Positions 8,232 to 16,983 of a DNA stretch of 64,000 nt are shown here, in pieces. The position numbers and the translations under genes were made by a program. The DNA is from Thermoanaerobaculia bacterium (lineage in GTDB: Bacteria; Acidobacteriota; Thermoanaerobaculia; Multivoradales; Multivoraceae). The stretch's first letter is position 1. Every line of letters begins with the position of its first letter. Under the pieces are notes generated by a model. It made no database searches. It had not been told where the DNA came from and saw only the letters and a list, made by a program, of their open reading frames with translations. The DNA lies in the NCBI GenBank assembly GCA_022823665.1, contig JAJEHN010000020.1:1-64000 (forward strand). Reading direction: 5' to 3'.

Positions 8232-9611
8232 TCAGCCGAAGACCCCGTAGCGGACGACGAACCAGACCATCCCGAGTTCGAACAGGAAGATGCCCCAGAT
8301 CGCGAGCCGGATCCATCGGCCCGGACGGATCCTCGGGTCCATGCGATTCTTCTGGAACCAGAGCACCGCTCCGCTCTGGATCGGCAGCAGCATGGCCAGG
8401 GTCAGGGCCCCGATCGTGACCAGGAGCCTCGGGTTCGGAATCGTCATGTAGATGACGAACGCGACGATCGGAATGAACAGGCAGTAGCCGCGGATCCAGT
8501 TCCGGCGGGCGGTCAGGTTCTGCCGGTTGAGGTAGCCGAGTTCCATGACGTAGTCCGGAATGAACCGGGCCGCGCCGCCCACGGCGGAGAGCATGGTCGA
8601 GAACAGGATGCAGAACGCGCCGATGCCGAACAGCCACAGCGACCAGGGACCGAGTGTCTCCGTGAACATCTCGGACAGCATGGAGATCGTCTCCAGGCCG
8701 TCCGGCACCTTGCCGCGGGCGCGGAGCACGCCGGCGCCCAGGATGTAGAAGGGCAGCGTGGCGCAGGTCAGGAGCGCCAGCGTGACCCAGACGTCGGCCT
8801 GGAGCACCTTGATCCAGCCGCGGGCCCTGGCCTCCCAGCCGGGCGCGTCGCTCTTGCCGATGAAGTTCGGGTAGCCCTTCTCGACGCACCAGTACTGGTA
8901 GGCGGAGGTCTCCGACGCGTTGACCCCGGTGTAGCCGTAGACGGCGATCGCCGCGACCAGGTACTCGGGCGGGAAGCTGAACGTGAGGCCCGAAAGCAGG
9001 TCGGCACGGGTTACCGCGTACTGCGTGGTCTGCATGAGGAAGGCGCATACCAGGGTGGCGGCGGTGAAGATCATCACCAGCGCCAGCATCGCGTTCTCCA
9101 GGATCTTGTAGGAGCCGGTGACCAGCAGCGCGATCGTGACCACGGCGATCAGGCCGGCAGCCCAGACCGACGACACCTCGGGAACCAGGAGCGTCAGCGC
9201 CTGCCCGGCGCCGCCGATGATCCCGCCCAGCCCCATCACCCCCGGGATGATGGCGATCAGGGCGATGACGACGGGAAAGCTGATCAATCCCCTGCCGAGC
9301 GGAATCTTGCCGGGCAGCCGGTTCATTGCCCGGACGTAGGTGTCTCCCGAGACCAGGATGTAGCGGCTCAGCTCTGCCTGGATCAGGGACTTGATCCAGC
9401 ACGAGAGGAGCACCCACCAGAGCATGACGAAACCGGCGGCGGCGCCCAGGCCCGAGGTCAGGATGATCTCGCCCGAGCCGACGATCGATCCCGAGATGAC
9501 GATGCTGGGACCGAGATAGCGCAGCCGGCCGCGCCAGTTCGAGGGCGGCTCGACCGCGCCGCCTTCGCGGACGGTGTAGGGATCGCTCCGCGGAGAAGGG
9601 GAGTCGCTCAT
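8232..9611 (-). CDS. Nramp-related membrane transporter, paralogue B
   Basis: 459 residues, about 11 membrane segments, first gene of the operon. It shares long near-identical stretches with the downstream paralogue, including the cytoplasmic entry SDPYTVREGG, the altered TM1 motif SGSIVGSGEIILTSGLG, the loop IKSLIQAEL and the TM6-side motif GVNASETSAYQYW. As there, the canonical DPGN and MPH residues of Nramp metal transporters are absent. Two retained copies may act as separate transporters or as a heteromer; nothing in the sequence decides. A sequence TAGAGT lies 16 nt before the ATG, a possible -10 box. copC is divergent, with 122 bp between. Confidence 0.85.
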   Translation of the reverse strand: MSDSPSPRSDPYTVREGGAVEPPSNWRGRLRYLGPSIVISGSIVGSGEIILTSGLGAAAGFVMLWWVLLSCWIKSLIQAELSRYILVSGDTYVRAMNRLPGKIPLGRGLISFPVVIALIAIIPGVMGLGGIIGGAGQALTLLVPEVSSVWAAGLIAVVTIALLVTGSYKILENAMLALVMIFTAATLVCAFLMQTTQYAVTRADLLSGLTFSFPPEYLVAAIAVYGYTGVNASETSAYQYWCVEKGYPNFIGKSDAPGWEARARGWIKVLQADVWVTLALLTCATLPFYILGAGVLRARGKVPDGLETISMLSEMFTETLGPWSLWLFGIGAFCILFSTMLSAVGGAARFIPDYVMELGYLNRQNLTARRNWIRGYCLFIPIVAFVIYMTIPNPRLLVTIGALTLAMLLPIQSGAVLWFQKNRMDPRIRPGRWIRLAIWGIFLFELGMVWFVVRYGVFG

Positions 9612-9733
9612 CGGGGGTGAAGGCGCGACTCTACACCGGAGCGCGGCCGCGTTGGCCGGGACCGGACTGGTACGCTCGATGCCCCGCGCGCCGGCACTGG
9701 CGCCGGCGTTCCAACCGCATGGAGATGCCAGTG

Positions 9734-10117
9734 ATGAAGGACCGAGACCGCTCCCGCGGCATCAGGACGTTCGGCAGTGTCGCCCTGCTGCTGCTCCTCG
9801 CCACGGCCGCGTTCGCCCACCTGAAGGTGTCGAACACGAGCCCCGAGGACGGCGCGAAGCTGAGCGGCCCGGTGCGTACCCTCCGGGTCTGGTTCAACCA
9901 GGAACCGGACCTGCCGCTGAGCAAGCTGGAACTGACGGGTCCGAACGGTCCGCTGAACGTCGAGGGCCTTCACACGATGGGGGAGAAGGACCTGATGGCC
10001 AGGGTCTCGGGGCGGATGCCGGACGGCGCTTACTCCGCAAAGTGGCAGACCGCGGGCGACGACGGTCACGTCCTGACCGGCGAATGGACCTTCACGATCG
10101 ACCGCGGCGGTCGCTGA
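9734..10117 (+). CDS. copC: CopC-domain periplasmic copper-binding protein
   Basis: 127 residues. The open frame extends back to 9617, but ATG 9734 is preceded by a GGAG 9 nt upstream and begins a clear Sec signal peptide (MKDRDRSRGIRTFGSVALLL) cleaved after AFA. The mature protein then starts with His, as in CopC proteins where the N-terminal histidine helps bind Cu(II). The CopC pattern SNTSPEDGAKL, LRVWFNQE and the closing GHVLTGEWTFTI are present. Binds copper in the periplasm and hands it to the CopD-like membrane protein encoded 34 bp downstream. The methionine-rich Cu(I) site of some CopC proteins is not visible. Confidence 0.88.
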   Translation: MKDRDRSRGIRTFGSVALLLLLATAAFAHLKVSNTSPEDGAKLSGPVRTLRVWFNQEPDLPLSKLELTGPNGPLNVEGLHTMGEKDLMARVSGRMPDGAYSAKWQTAGDDGHVLTGEWTFTIDRGGR

Positions 10118-10151
10118 GACGCTGGACGCGGGTTCGTCGCTGAGTTGGGAG

Positions 10152-11021
10152 ATGGCCGGCCGCTGGGCCGTCTATCTGCCGCTGCTCCTGGTTTGCGGCG
10201 CGACCGGCATGCGCCTGCTGGAGGCGATGGGTCCACGCGACCTGGCGGTTCGGGACCTGCGGGTCGAACTGGCTCGACTTGCGCTCCTGTCGTCCCTGCT
10301 GCTGTTGGCGGCGCTCCTGCTGCGCGCCGTGTTCCAGTCGGTCGAGGTCTGGGGAGCGGGGGATGCTCTCGCGCTCGACAATCTGCGAGCGGTGGCGCTC
10401 GAGAGCCGTTGGGGAGCTCGATGGCGTTGGCAGGTCGCGGCCGCGACGGTCGCGATGCTCGGTTCCCTTGCGGCCTGGAGGTTGCCCGCGCTCGGCCTGA
10501 CGATCTCCGGGGCCGGGGCCCTGGGGCTGGCGGCGACGCTGCCCATGACGGGCCACGCGTTCGGCAACCCTCTCGCGTGGACCGCGCAGAGCGTTCATGT
10601 GCTGGGCGCCGGATTCTGGATAGGCACGTTGATCGTCATCCTCGTTCTTCCGCTGATGGTCCCGGGGACATCGGTTGCGGAAGCGGCGTCGATGCGCCGG
10701 TTCTGGCTGGGCGCCTTCTGGCCGCTGGCGATCGCCGCCGCGACGCTGCTCGTGCTGAGCGGGGTCGTGCTGGCGATCCTCTACCTGCCGGCCTGGCACA
10801 CCCTCTGGACCGAGGCGTATGGGCGAATCCTGCTGGCCAAGATGGCCGGCAGCATGTGCGTCCTGTTCCTCGGCGCCGTGAACCACCTCCGGATGAACTT
10901 CCGCCCCGATCCACACACGGCACCCGTGCCGCTGACTGTCGTCCTCGAGGTCGCCTTCGCGCTGGTGGTGCTCGCGGCCACGGGGATGCTCACCAGCACC
11001 GCGCAGCCGCATGCGCACTGA
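10152..11021 (+). CDS. copD: CopD-family copper resistance/transport membrane protein
   Basis: 289 residues with about eight hydrophobic segments. The central GHAFGNPLAW...SVHVLGAGFWIG segment carries the conserved histidines of the CopD domain (PF05425), and NHLRMNFRPD near the C-terminus is also typical. It is thought to move copper across the inner membrane with CopC. The start ATG 10152 directly abuts a GGGAG, unusually close, so an alternative start a few residues away is possible. It forms a two-gene operon with copC and is convergent with the TonB receptor gene, with a double-hairpin repeat in between. Confidence 0.88.
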   Translation: MAGRWAVYLPLLLVCGATGMRLLEAMGPRDLAVRDLRVELARLALLSSLLLLAALLLRAVFQSVEVWGAGDALALDNLRAVALESRWGARWRWQVAAATVAMLGSLAAWRLPALGLTISGAGALGLAATLPMTGHAFGNPLAWTAQSVHVLGAGFWIGTLIVILVLPLMVPGTSVAEAASMRRFWLGAFWPLAIAAATLLVLSGVVLAILYLPAWHTLWTEAYGRILLAKMAGSMCVLFLGAVNHLRMNFRPDPHTAPVPLTVVLEVAFALVVLAATGMLTSTAQPHAH

Positions 11022-11065
11022 CGCGCCAGAACGGAGCCGGCCTGGCGGCCGGCGCGTGTCTTCGG

Positions 11066-11106
11066 CCGCCTGCGGCGGCAGCGGGTCAGAAGACCCGCGC
11101 ACCCAG
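11066..11106 (+). repeat. Double-hairpin intergenic repeat, copy 2
   Basis: Part of a 48-bp block (11064-11111) identical to 5075-5122: hairpin CCGCCTGCGGCGG, then GCGGGTC-AGAA-GACCCGC (11081-11098) and GCACCCAG. The last base of the identical block starts the complement of the TAG stop codon of the TonB receptor gene. Located between convergent copD and the receptor gene. Confidence 0.8.
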
Positions 11107-11110
11107 CGGG

Positions 11111-13525
11111 CTAGAAGGTGATCCGGCTGCTCACGCCGATCGTCCGCGGCTGGTTCGTCAGGTAGCCGACCCGGGCGCGCGTGCCGCGCTCCTGGTCGAG
11201 CGCCAGCAGGGCCCGCTCATCGAGCGCGTTGTTGACGAAGAGTGCGATGTCCCAGCGCTCGTTCAGGAAGCCGAGTCGCAGGTTCAGGAGGTCGTAGGCC
11301 GGCAGCTCGGGATCGAAGCGGAAGACGGTCTGCGTCAGCGGTCCGCCGACAGGATTCGTTGCGGAGAGAGCCAGCAGGTCGACCGTGCCGAAGCCCGGGG
11401 CGTGGTCGCCGATCTGGGTGAAGCGGGAGCCGACGTGCTGGTACGCGGAAGAGAGGTAGCCGGCCCAGGCGCCCGCCTCCCAGCGCCAGGTCGCGGCCAG
11501 GGCGGCCTGGAACTTCGGCACCGTCGGCAGCCGGTTTCCCTTCTCGATACCGGAGACGATGCTGGTCGTCCCGTCGGCCGCGGTCGAGGTCAGGGTCGAC
11601 CCGAGTGCGGAGTCCGCGTAGCTGGCCGAGATCGCGAAGTCGAAGGCCGCGGAGGGCTGAGCCGCCAGCTCGAGCTCCAGTCCCGTGCTGCGGGCGCTCG
11701 GTACGTTGAAGATCAGGCGCGACGAACAGGAACCGGCGGTGACGGTTGTCTGCAGGTCCGAGATGTCCATCGTGAAGGCCGCGACATTGAATGTGCCGCG
11801 GCCGCCCAGGATCGTGGTCTTCGACCCGATCTCGACGTTCCAGAGTTCTTCGTCCTCCCAGGAGTCGCGGCCGCTGAAGGTCGCGAGGTCTTCCGGAGTG
11901 CAGACGGGCACGTTCAGCGGATCGTTGATGCCGCCGAGGCGGAAGCCCTTCGAAACCTGGGCGTTGAGTTGCGTGTTCTCGGTCGCCTCGAAGCTGGCGA
12001 TGAAACGCGGCGCCATGCCGTCGGCGCTGGTTTCGCCTTCGGTCGGTCCCGGATCCGCGAACAAACCGTCGAAGACCTGGCTGCGTGTCTCCTCGTAGTC
12101 GTACCAGCGTGCTCCGGCGGTCAGGTCGAGCCGTTCGCTGGCGGTCCAGGTGATCTCGAAGAAGGCCGCCGTCTGGTCGAACTCGTAACTCAGGTCGGAG
12201 TAGAACAACTCGTCGGTGGCGGCGCCGAACGCGCCCGCGGTGGGAATTCCGGTCATCGACTCGAAGCCGGTGACCGGCAGGCTCTGGCCGTAGTCACGTT
12301 CGCTCGTGCTGTGGAAGACCCCCAGAACCCAGTGCGTGTACTCGTCGCCGCTTGCCAGCCGCAGTTCCTGGGTCAGTCCGGTCGCGGTCGTCGCGTCGAT
12401 CAGAGGCGCGTCCAGGGTGTAGACCGCTTCGGGAAGGCCGATCGTGGGGCCGGCGACGCTGGCATACAGGGCGGTCGAGTCGCGGACGACGCGGAGGTCG
12501 CGGTCCGTCGCCGACGTGATCGAGGTGAAGTAGTAGCCGTCGGGCAGATCGACCACGACCTTCAGGTCGGCGAGCAGGAACTCGTCGGTCGTTGGTTCCT
12601 CGAACTGGGTGAAGAGCTGGCGCTCGCCGAGGTCCACCGCGGGCCGGGTCGTCGTGTATGGATTGGCGAGGATGTTGAAGTCGTCGATCCGGTTCCAGCC
12701 GTCCATCTCGACTTCCTGGTAGAGGAGGCGCGGGGTGACTGTCACGTTCTGCGACGGCTCGAGGCGCAGGGCCCAGCGGGCGCCCGTGCGTGCTCCGGAG
12801 TTCACGTCCTCGTCGACGCTCAGGTCGGGTTGCACCGCGTCCATGAAGCCGGCGAGTGCCGTGTGCCAGGCCGTGATCCGCATCGCCGAGGTGTCGCCCA
12901 TCGGCACGTTGACCGCGACCTTCGCATCGCCGCCCATGCCGCCGCCGCCGACCGAGTTGAGGAAGAACTCACCGAAACCGTCGGACACTCCGATCTCGGG
13001 CTGGTTCGTGATGTAGCGGACCGTGCCGGCGAGCGATCCCGACCCGAACAGCGTGCCTTGCGGTCCTCGCAGCACCTCGACGCGGGACATGTCGAACAGG
13101 TCGATGTCCGGCGTGAACAGGGAAAGCGAGATGACGGACTCGTCGAGGTAGATGCCGACCTGCTCCTTGACCCCGGGCTGGTCGCGGACGATCTGGCCGG
13201 CGGCGACGCCGCGCATCGCGACCTGGCTCTGGCCGGGGCCGAGGTTCTGAACAGTGAAGCCGGCGACGTTGGCCGCGATCTCCTCGAGGTTGCCGGCGCC
13301 GCGGCTGCGCAGCACGTCCTCGCTCGGGGCGACGACGGAGAACGGCACGTCCTGGACGTTCTCCTCGCGCTTGCGGGCGGTGACGGTGAGTTCCTCGGAG
13401 AAGGTCTGCCCCGGCATCGTCCGGGCTTCGTCTTCCCCGGCTTCCTGCGCCGCCGTCGGAGTGACGATTCCACACCAGAGGATGGCGAAGGCGAACGTGA
13501 GCGACAGGAGGGCGGATCGAGTCAT
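11111..13525 (-). CDS. TonB-dependent outer-membrane receptor
   Basis: 804 residues. A signal peptide ends near TAAQ; a TonB-box-like EELTVTAR (about 44-51) is followed by a plug domain (QDVPFSVVAP, LEEIAANVAGFTVQ, QVAMRGV, VEVLRGPQGTLFGSGSLAGTVRYI). The rest is beta-strand rich and ends in the aromatic VSSRITF expected for outer-membrane barrel insertion. It takes up an unknown ligand using TonB energy. The gene lies 58 bp downstream of the rhodanese gene on the same strand; TATAAG ends 7 nt before its ATG, so it may have its own promoter and a very short leader. Several long frames on the plus strand over this gene are shadows. Confidence 0.93.
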   Translation of the reverse strand: MTRSALLSLTFAFAILWCGIVTPTAAQEAGEDEARTMPGQTFSEELTVTARKREENVQDVPFSVVAPSEDVLRSRGAGNLEEIAANVAGFTVQNLGPGQSQVAMRGVAAGQIVRDQPGVKEQVGIYLDESVISLSLFTPDIDLFDMSRVEVLRGPQGTLFGSGSLAGTVRYITNQPEIGVSDGFGEFFLNSVGGGGMGGDAKVAVNVPMGDTSAMRITAWHTALAGFMDAVQPDLSVDEDVNSGARTGARWALRLEPSQNVTVTPRLLYQEVEMDGWNRIDDFNILANPYTTTRPAVDLGERQLFTQFEEPTTDEFLLADLKVVVDLPDGYYFTSITSATDRDLRVVRDSTALYASVAGPTIGLPEAVYTLDAPLIDATTATGLTQELRLASGDEYTHWVLGVFHSTSERDYGQSLPVTGFESMTGIPTAGAFGAATDELFYSDLSYEFDQTAAFFEITWTASERLDLTAGARWYDYEETRSQVFDGLFADPGPTEGETSADGMAPRFIASFEATENTQLNAQVSKGFRLGGINDPLNVPVCTPEDLATFSGRDSWEDEELWNVEIGSKTTILGGRGTFNVAAFTMDISDLQTTVTAGSCSSRLIFNVPSARSTGLELELAAQPSAAFDFAISASYADSALGSTLTSTAADGTTSIVSGIEKGNRLPTVPKFQAALAATWRWEAGAWAGYLSSAYQHVGSRFTQIGDHAPGFGTVDLLALSATNPVGGPLTQTVFRFDPELPAYDLLNLRLGFLNERWDIALFVNNALDERALLALDQERGTRARVGYLTNQPRTIGVSSRITF

Positions 13526-13583
13526 GCAGTGCCTTATACGGTAACCAACCGGTTTGGGTTGGGCTGCTGGCGCCGACTGGCCG

Positions 13584-14099
13584 TCAGGGCCGGAGTTGAG
13601 GTTCGAGCAGCTTGCTCCACTGCTTGCCGTACGGATGAACCTCGCCCACCTGCTTCTCGCCGCGGTAGACGGCGCGGCCGGAGTTGGCCCACTCGAAGAT
13701 CGAGCCTTCGAGGTTCCAGACCCGGCCTCCGATCTCCGGGTCGTTCAACTGGATCAGGTCGGCCACGGCGGCGGAAGACCGGTAGCCGACGGAGCAGTAG
13801 AGGACGATCGGCCGGCCCGGTTCCGTGCCGGCGACCAGGCCGGCGATGTCCTCACCCTGCGCGTGGACCGCGCCGGGCAGGTGGCTGACTTCGTACTCGA
13901 AGGGCTCCCGGACGTCGATGACCAGCGGTGGCCTCTCGTCCCTGAGGCGTCGATCCAGCTCTTCGACGCTCATCTGCGGGACCCCTGGGAAGCTGGCGCG
14001 GACCAGCGCCTTGAGCTGGGACATGCTCGTTCCACCGCAGCCAACGGCAAGAAGGAGCGCAATCGGCAGTAGCGCCGCTGGAGACCGCCGTCTCATCAT
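13584..14099 (-). CDS. Rhodanese-domain lipoprotein
   Basis: 171 residues with a lipobox (LAVGC, Cys21) and one rhodanese domain. The CH2A-like segment LVIDVREPFEYEVSHLPGAVHA precedes the active loop CSVGYRSS with catalytic Cys102. Family members move sulfur or act as phosphatase-like or redox sensing domains; a periplasmic lipoprotein version may act on cyanide or thiosulfate or in sulfur delivery. It begins 10 bp after the stop of the cytochrome c/monooxygenase-like gene, so the two are probably co-transcribed. Two consecutive ATG codons make the start uncertain by one residue. Confidence 0.87.
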   Translation of the reverse strand: MMRRRSPAALLPIALLLAVGCGGTSMSQLKALVRASFPGVPQMSVEELDRRLRDERPPLVIDVREPFEYEVSHLPGAVHAQGEDIAGLVAGTEPGRPIVLYCSVGYRSSAAVADLIQLNDPEIGGRVWNLEGSIFEWANSGRAVYRGEKQVGEVHPYGKQWSKLLEPQLRP

Positions 14100-14109
14100 G
14101 GCCCGGTCG

Positions 14110-15750
14110 TCACTCTCCGGCGGCGGCTCCGGTGGCTTCGGTCGACGGCGCCCGGCCGGCGGGCTGGCCGACCATCTTCATCTCGAAGGGGCGTTCCGTG
14201 TCGGCGCCCATCGTGATGGTCCCCCGGAGCACCCCCTGCACATCGAGTTCGCCGTCGATCACGGTCGTGATCGCCGATGCCTCCGGCGTGGGGAAGTGGG
14301 TCGTCACCCGGAGGCGGTCGCCGGACCAGGCGAAGTCGTCGAGGGTGACCGTGAACATCTGCAGGCCGGACGCCAGGTAGAGGATGCCCTCACCCTCGTG
14401 CGGCGCCCAGAAGACGATCGGCAGGAACCCGTCAGCCAGGAAGGAGGCGCCCTGGGGGTGACGGGAGATGAGTTCCGCCAGCTTTTTCGCGTTCTCTTTG
14501 GGTCGGTGATAGCCGCCGTCCTTGCGGACGATCTCCATGAAGCCGACGAACATCTCGTTGAACACGTCGCCGCGGTAGATGATCTCGCGGGCCGGATGGG
14601 GGTTGGCCGGGTTGTCCTCCGAGTTGTCCCACACCGCTGTGACCTCGATTCGGCTCGAGGCCGGCAGATCGATCGGCTCGGTGGGGTAGTAGAGCCACTG
14701 CCAGTTGTAGTCGTACTTCGGAACGTCCAGCAGGGTCTCGCTGGTTCCGTCGGCGTGGACGATGCGGTAGGTCATCGCCTTGCCCCGAACGTGCATGTGG
14801 GGGCTGAAGGCGAGGATCTGCATGTCGTCGTCCGGCTGGAAGAACCCTTCCTCTGCGTGGTGACCTGCGCCGGGCGGAATGCGGATGCCGGTGTTCGCCA
14901 CCGAGACGGTCGCCACCTCCCGCTTCAGTTCGCCTTCGCCGAAGTGAATGCCGATGCGGGTCACGTCGGACGTCGCTTCGCCGAACGGGTGGTAGTGGGA
15001 GTCCATCGTGATCGTCGTGCCCGGGCCCAGGACGCGGCCGGTGCCCTCGGGAAAAACATAGGGCGGCATGCCCGCGGTCCAGATCCCGAACACCCCACTG
15101 CCGCCGGCGCCCTCGCTCACCCTCTCGCCGGAGCCGATCGGGCCGCCGCTCTCGCGCCGCGGCGTCGTGTACGTGGCCTGGAAGTGGTGAGTGGCGCGGC
15201 GGTCACCGGGGAGGAACTCGATCGCCTGCACCCAGCGTTCCTCATCCAGCCCCAGTTCGATCCGCTGCTTGGGGAAGAGGTCCGGGCCTTCGGCCGGCAC
15301 GTCGACCCGGTCGAGCGTCAGCACGTAGTCCGGTTCGCCCAGCGTCCAGCCTTCGGCGAAGGTGGGTTTCGGCGGCAGGTCGGCCGGGTCGCCCTCGGGC
15401 GCGCCGCCCGAAGCCCAATCGACGATCGTGGCGATCTGTTCGGCGGTAAGGGAAAGGTCGTTGCGAAACACGACGTGTTCCGACTCGCCGCTCCAGGGCG
15501 GCATGTCGCGGTTCTCGACCGCGCGCGCCATGCCGCGCGCCCAGGGTCGCGCCTCCCGGTAGGAGAGCAGGGACATGGGCGCCGCCTGGTTCGGGCGGTG
15601 ACATTGCACGCACTTGTCGAACAGGATGGGCGCCACGTCGCGGCTGAAGGTCGGCGTGTCCGCCGCGCCGGCGGCCGTTGCCGAGACCAGAAGGGCGGCC
15701 GGGAGGAGCGCCACAAGTGCATGCGGGCGGGGGTGGGTCGGTCGTCTCAT
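14110..15750 (-). CDS. Secreted cytochrome c/copper type II monooxygenase-like protein
   Basis: 546 residues with a signal peptide ending near GAA. A cytochrome c domain has CVQCH (Cys47, Cys50, His51), in the form SRDVAPILFDKCVQCHRPNQAAPM common in fused membrane or periplasmic c-type domains. The C-terminal ~400 residues contain histidine motifs (ATHHF, DSHYHPFGE, FSPHMHVRGK) like those of copper type II ascorbate-dependent monooxygenases (PHM/DBM fold). An oxidative role in the periplasm with electrons passed through haem is likely; the substrate is unknown. A GGGGAG Shine-Dalgarno precedes the ATG. First gene of the minus-strand group, divergent from the secreted unknown at 15887. Confidence 0.82.
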   Translation of the reverse strand: MRRPTHPRPHALVALLPAALLVSATAAGAADTPTFSRDVAPILFDKCVQCHRPNQAAPMSLLSYREARPWARGMARAVENRDMPPWSGESEHVVFRNDLSLTAEQIATIVDWASGGAPEGDPADLPPKPTFAEGWTLGEPDYVLTLDRVDVPAEGPDLFPKQRIELGLDEERWVQAIEFLPGDRRATHHFQATYTTPRRESGGPIGSGERVSEGAGGSGVFGIWTAGMPPYVFPEGTGRVLGPGTTITMDSHYHPFGEATSDVTRIGIHFGEGELKREVATVSVANTGIRIPPGAGHHAEEGFFQPDDDMQILAFSPHMHVRGKAMTYRIVHADGTSETLLDVPKYDYNWQWLYYPTEPIDLPASSRIEVTAVWDNSEDNPANPHPAREIIYRGDVFNEMFVGFMEIVRKDGGYHRPKENAKKLAELISRHPQGASFLADGFLPIVFWAPHEGEGILYLASGLQMFTVTLDDFAWSGDRLRVTTHFPTPEASAITTVIDGELDVQGVLRGTITMGADTERPFEMKMVGQPAGRAPSTEATGAAAGE

Positions 15751-15886
15751 CGCCTGTTTCTCCCCATGTGACGGCTGGGTCTGAGCGGTGGCTGCAGTCT
15801 ACCAGCGGACGGGCCGCCAGCAGGCCGGTGCGGTAGGCTCGATGACACGTCGAAACGTCCGTGCAGACCCTAGCGGAGGACACTTC

Positions 15887-16969
15887 ATGCGCACCGAACG
15901 AGCCGTCTTCGCCCTCATCGTGATCGTCGCCGCCGCGGTGGTGATCGTGGCTCCTGCCATGGCGGCCGGCGACGACATTCCACGCACGGCGAGTGGCAAG
16001 CCCGACCTGACGGGTCGCTACAACATCGCGAGTTCGACGCCGTTCGAACGGGATGCACGCTTCGGCGACAAGAAGTACATGAGCGTCGAGGAGGCGGAGC
16101 GCATCATGGCGGCGACCGCGGCGCGGATGGCCCAGGCCAACGCGGCGAGTGATCCCAACCGGTCGGCGCCTCCGGCGGGAGGCGACGGTTCCGGCGGTCC
16201 CGCGGGAGCGGTCGGCGGCTACAACGCCTTCTGGACCGACAGCGGCAGCGCGCGCCATGCGATCGACGGCCAGTTTCAGACCTCGATCCTGACCGATCCG
16301 CCGAACGGCCGCATGCCGCCGGTTTCGGAAGCGGGAAAGGAGCGCCGGGCCGGTCTGCATCCCTACGCCTACAAGAACACCGGGACGGCCTGGTGGATCG
16401 AGACCGGCGACGATCCCTACGACGGTCCGGAGACGCTCTCCCTGCTGGATCGCTGCCTGTATCTCAGTGCTGCCGCCACGCCGGCTCGGCCGATCCTCTA
16501 CAACAACATGAAGACGATCACCCAGACCGAGGATCACGTCGTCATCCTGGTGGAGTGGATGCACTGGGCGAAGGTCGTGCACCTGAACGCTGAGCATGCG
16601 CCGGCCGACGTGCGCTCGCTCGGCGGGGACTCGATCGGCTGGTGGGAAGGGGACACCCTGGTCGTCGAGACGACGAACTTCCTCGCCTCGCCGCGCGTCC
16701 CGCGCGAAGGCCTGAAGGTGATCGAGCGGTTTACCCGCCAGAGCAAGGACGAACTCCTTTACCAGTTCACGGTTCACGACCCGGACTACACGGCTCCGTA
16801 CAGCGGCGAGTTCATCTGGCCGCAGACGGACGAACAGAACTACGAGTACGCCTGTCACGAGGGCAACTACGCGATGGGCGGCATCTTGCGCGGCGCGCGG
16901 TTGCTCGAGCGTGAGTACCACGAGCAGAAGACGGAGGCGGGCAGCACCGGCTCCGGGGGGCACGAGTAG
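15887..16969 (+). CDS. Uncharacterised secreted protein, family 'DLTG' member 1
   Basis: 360 residues from ATG 15887 (GCGGAGGA Shine-Dalgarno; earlier in-frame ATG at 15788 lacks one). A signal peptide ends at AMAAG. I do not recognise a named domain. The window holds four related proteins sharing, in order, GKPDLTGR near the mature N-terminus, a TPFERxxxxGDK segment, an STILTDPPNGRMPP-type segment, WWEGDTLVVETTNF, ERFTRQSKDELLYQFTV and a C-terminal YEYACHEGNYAM...RGAR motif. The conserved Cys-His-Glu-Gly near the C-terminus could be a metal or catalytic site (inference). 14 bp upstream of the DUF547-radical SAM gene, so co-transcription is likely. Confidence 0.8.
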   Translation: MRTERAVFALIVIVAAAVVIVAPAMAAGDDIPRTASGKPDLTGRYNIASSTPFERDARFGDKKYMSVEEAERIMAATAARMAQANAASDPNRSAPPAGGDGSGGPAGAVGGYNAFWTDSGSARHAIDGQFQTSILTDPPNGRMPPVSEAGKERRAGLHPYAYKNTGTAWWIETGDDPYDGPETLSLLDRCLYLSAAATPARPILYNNMKTITQTEDHVVILVEWMHWAKVVHLNAEHAPADVRSLGGDSIGWWEGDTLVVETTNFLASPRVPREGLKVIERFTRQSKDELLYQFTVHDPDYTAPYSGEFIWPQTDEQNYEYACHEGNYAMGGILRGARLLEREYHEQKTEAGSTGSGGHE

Positions 16970-16983
16970 TTCCGAGGGCGCTG

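Noticed and set aside
6661..9417. Minus-strand 918-codon frame across both Nramp-like genes
   Set aside because: Shadow frame: translation is low-complexity and repeats with the tandem paralogues because they are duplicated DNA.
9688..9708. GCCGGC-rich inverted repeat upstream of copC as another double-hairpin copy
   Set aside because: The stem is similar but the loop is 6 nt, the GCACC flank is missing and hairpin 1 is absent, so it was not counted.
10145..13888. Plus-strand 1247-codon open frame over the TonB receptor
   Set aside because: Arginine- and glycine-rich translation with no motif; it mirrors the well-supported receptor on the other strand in 67% GC DNA.
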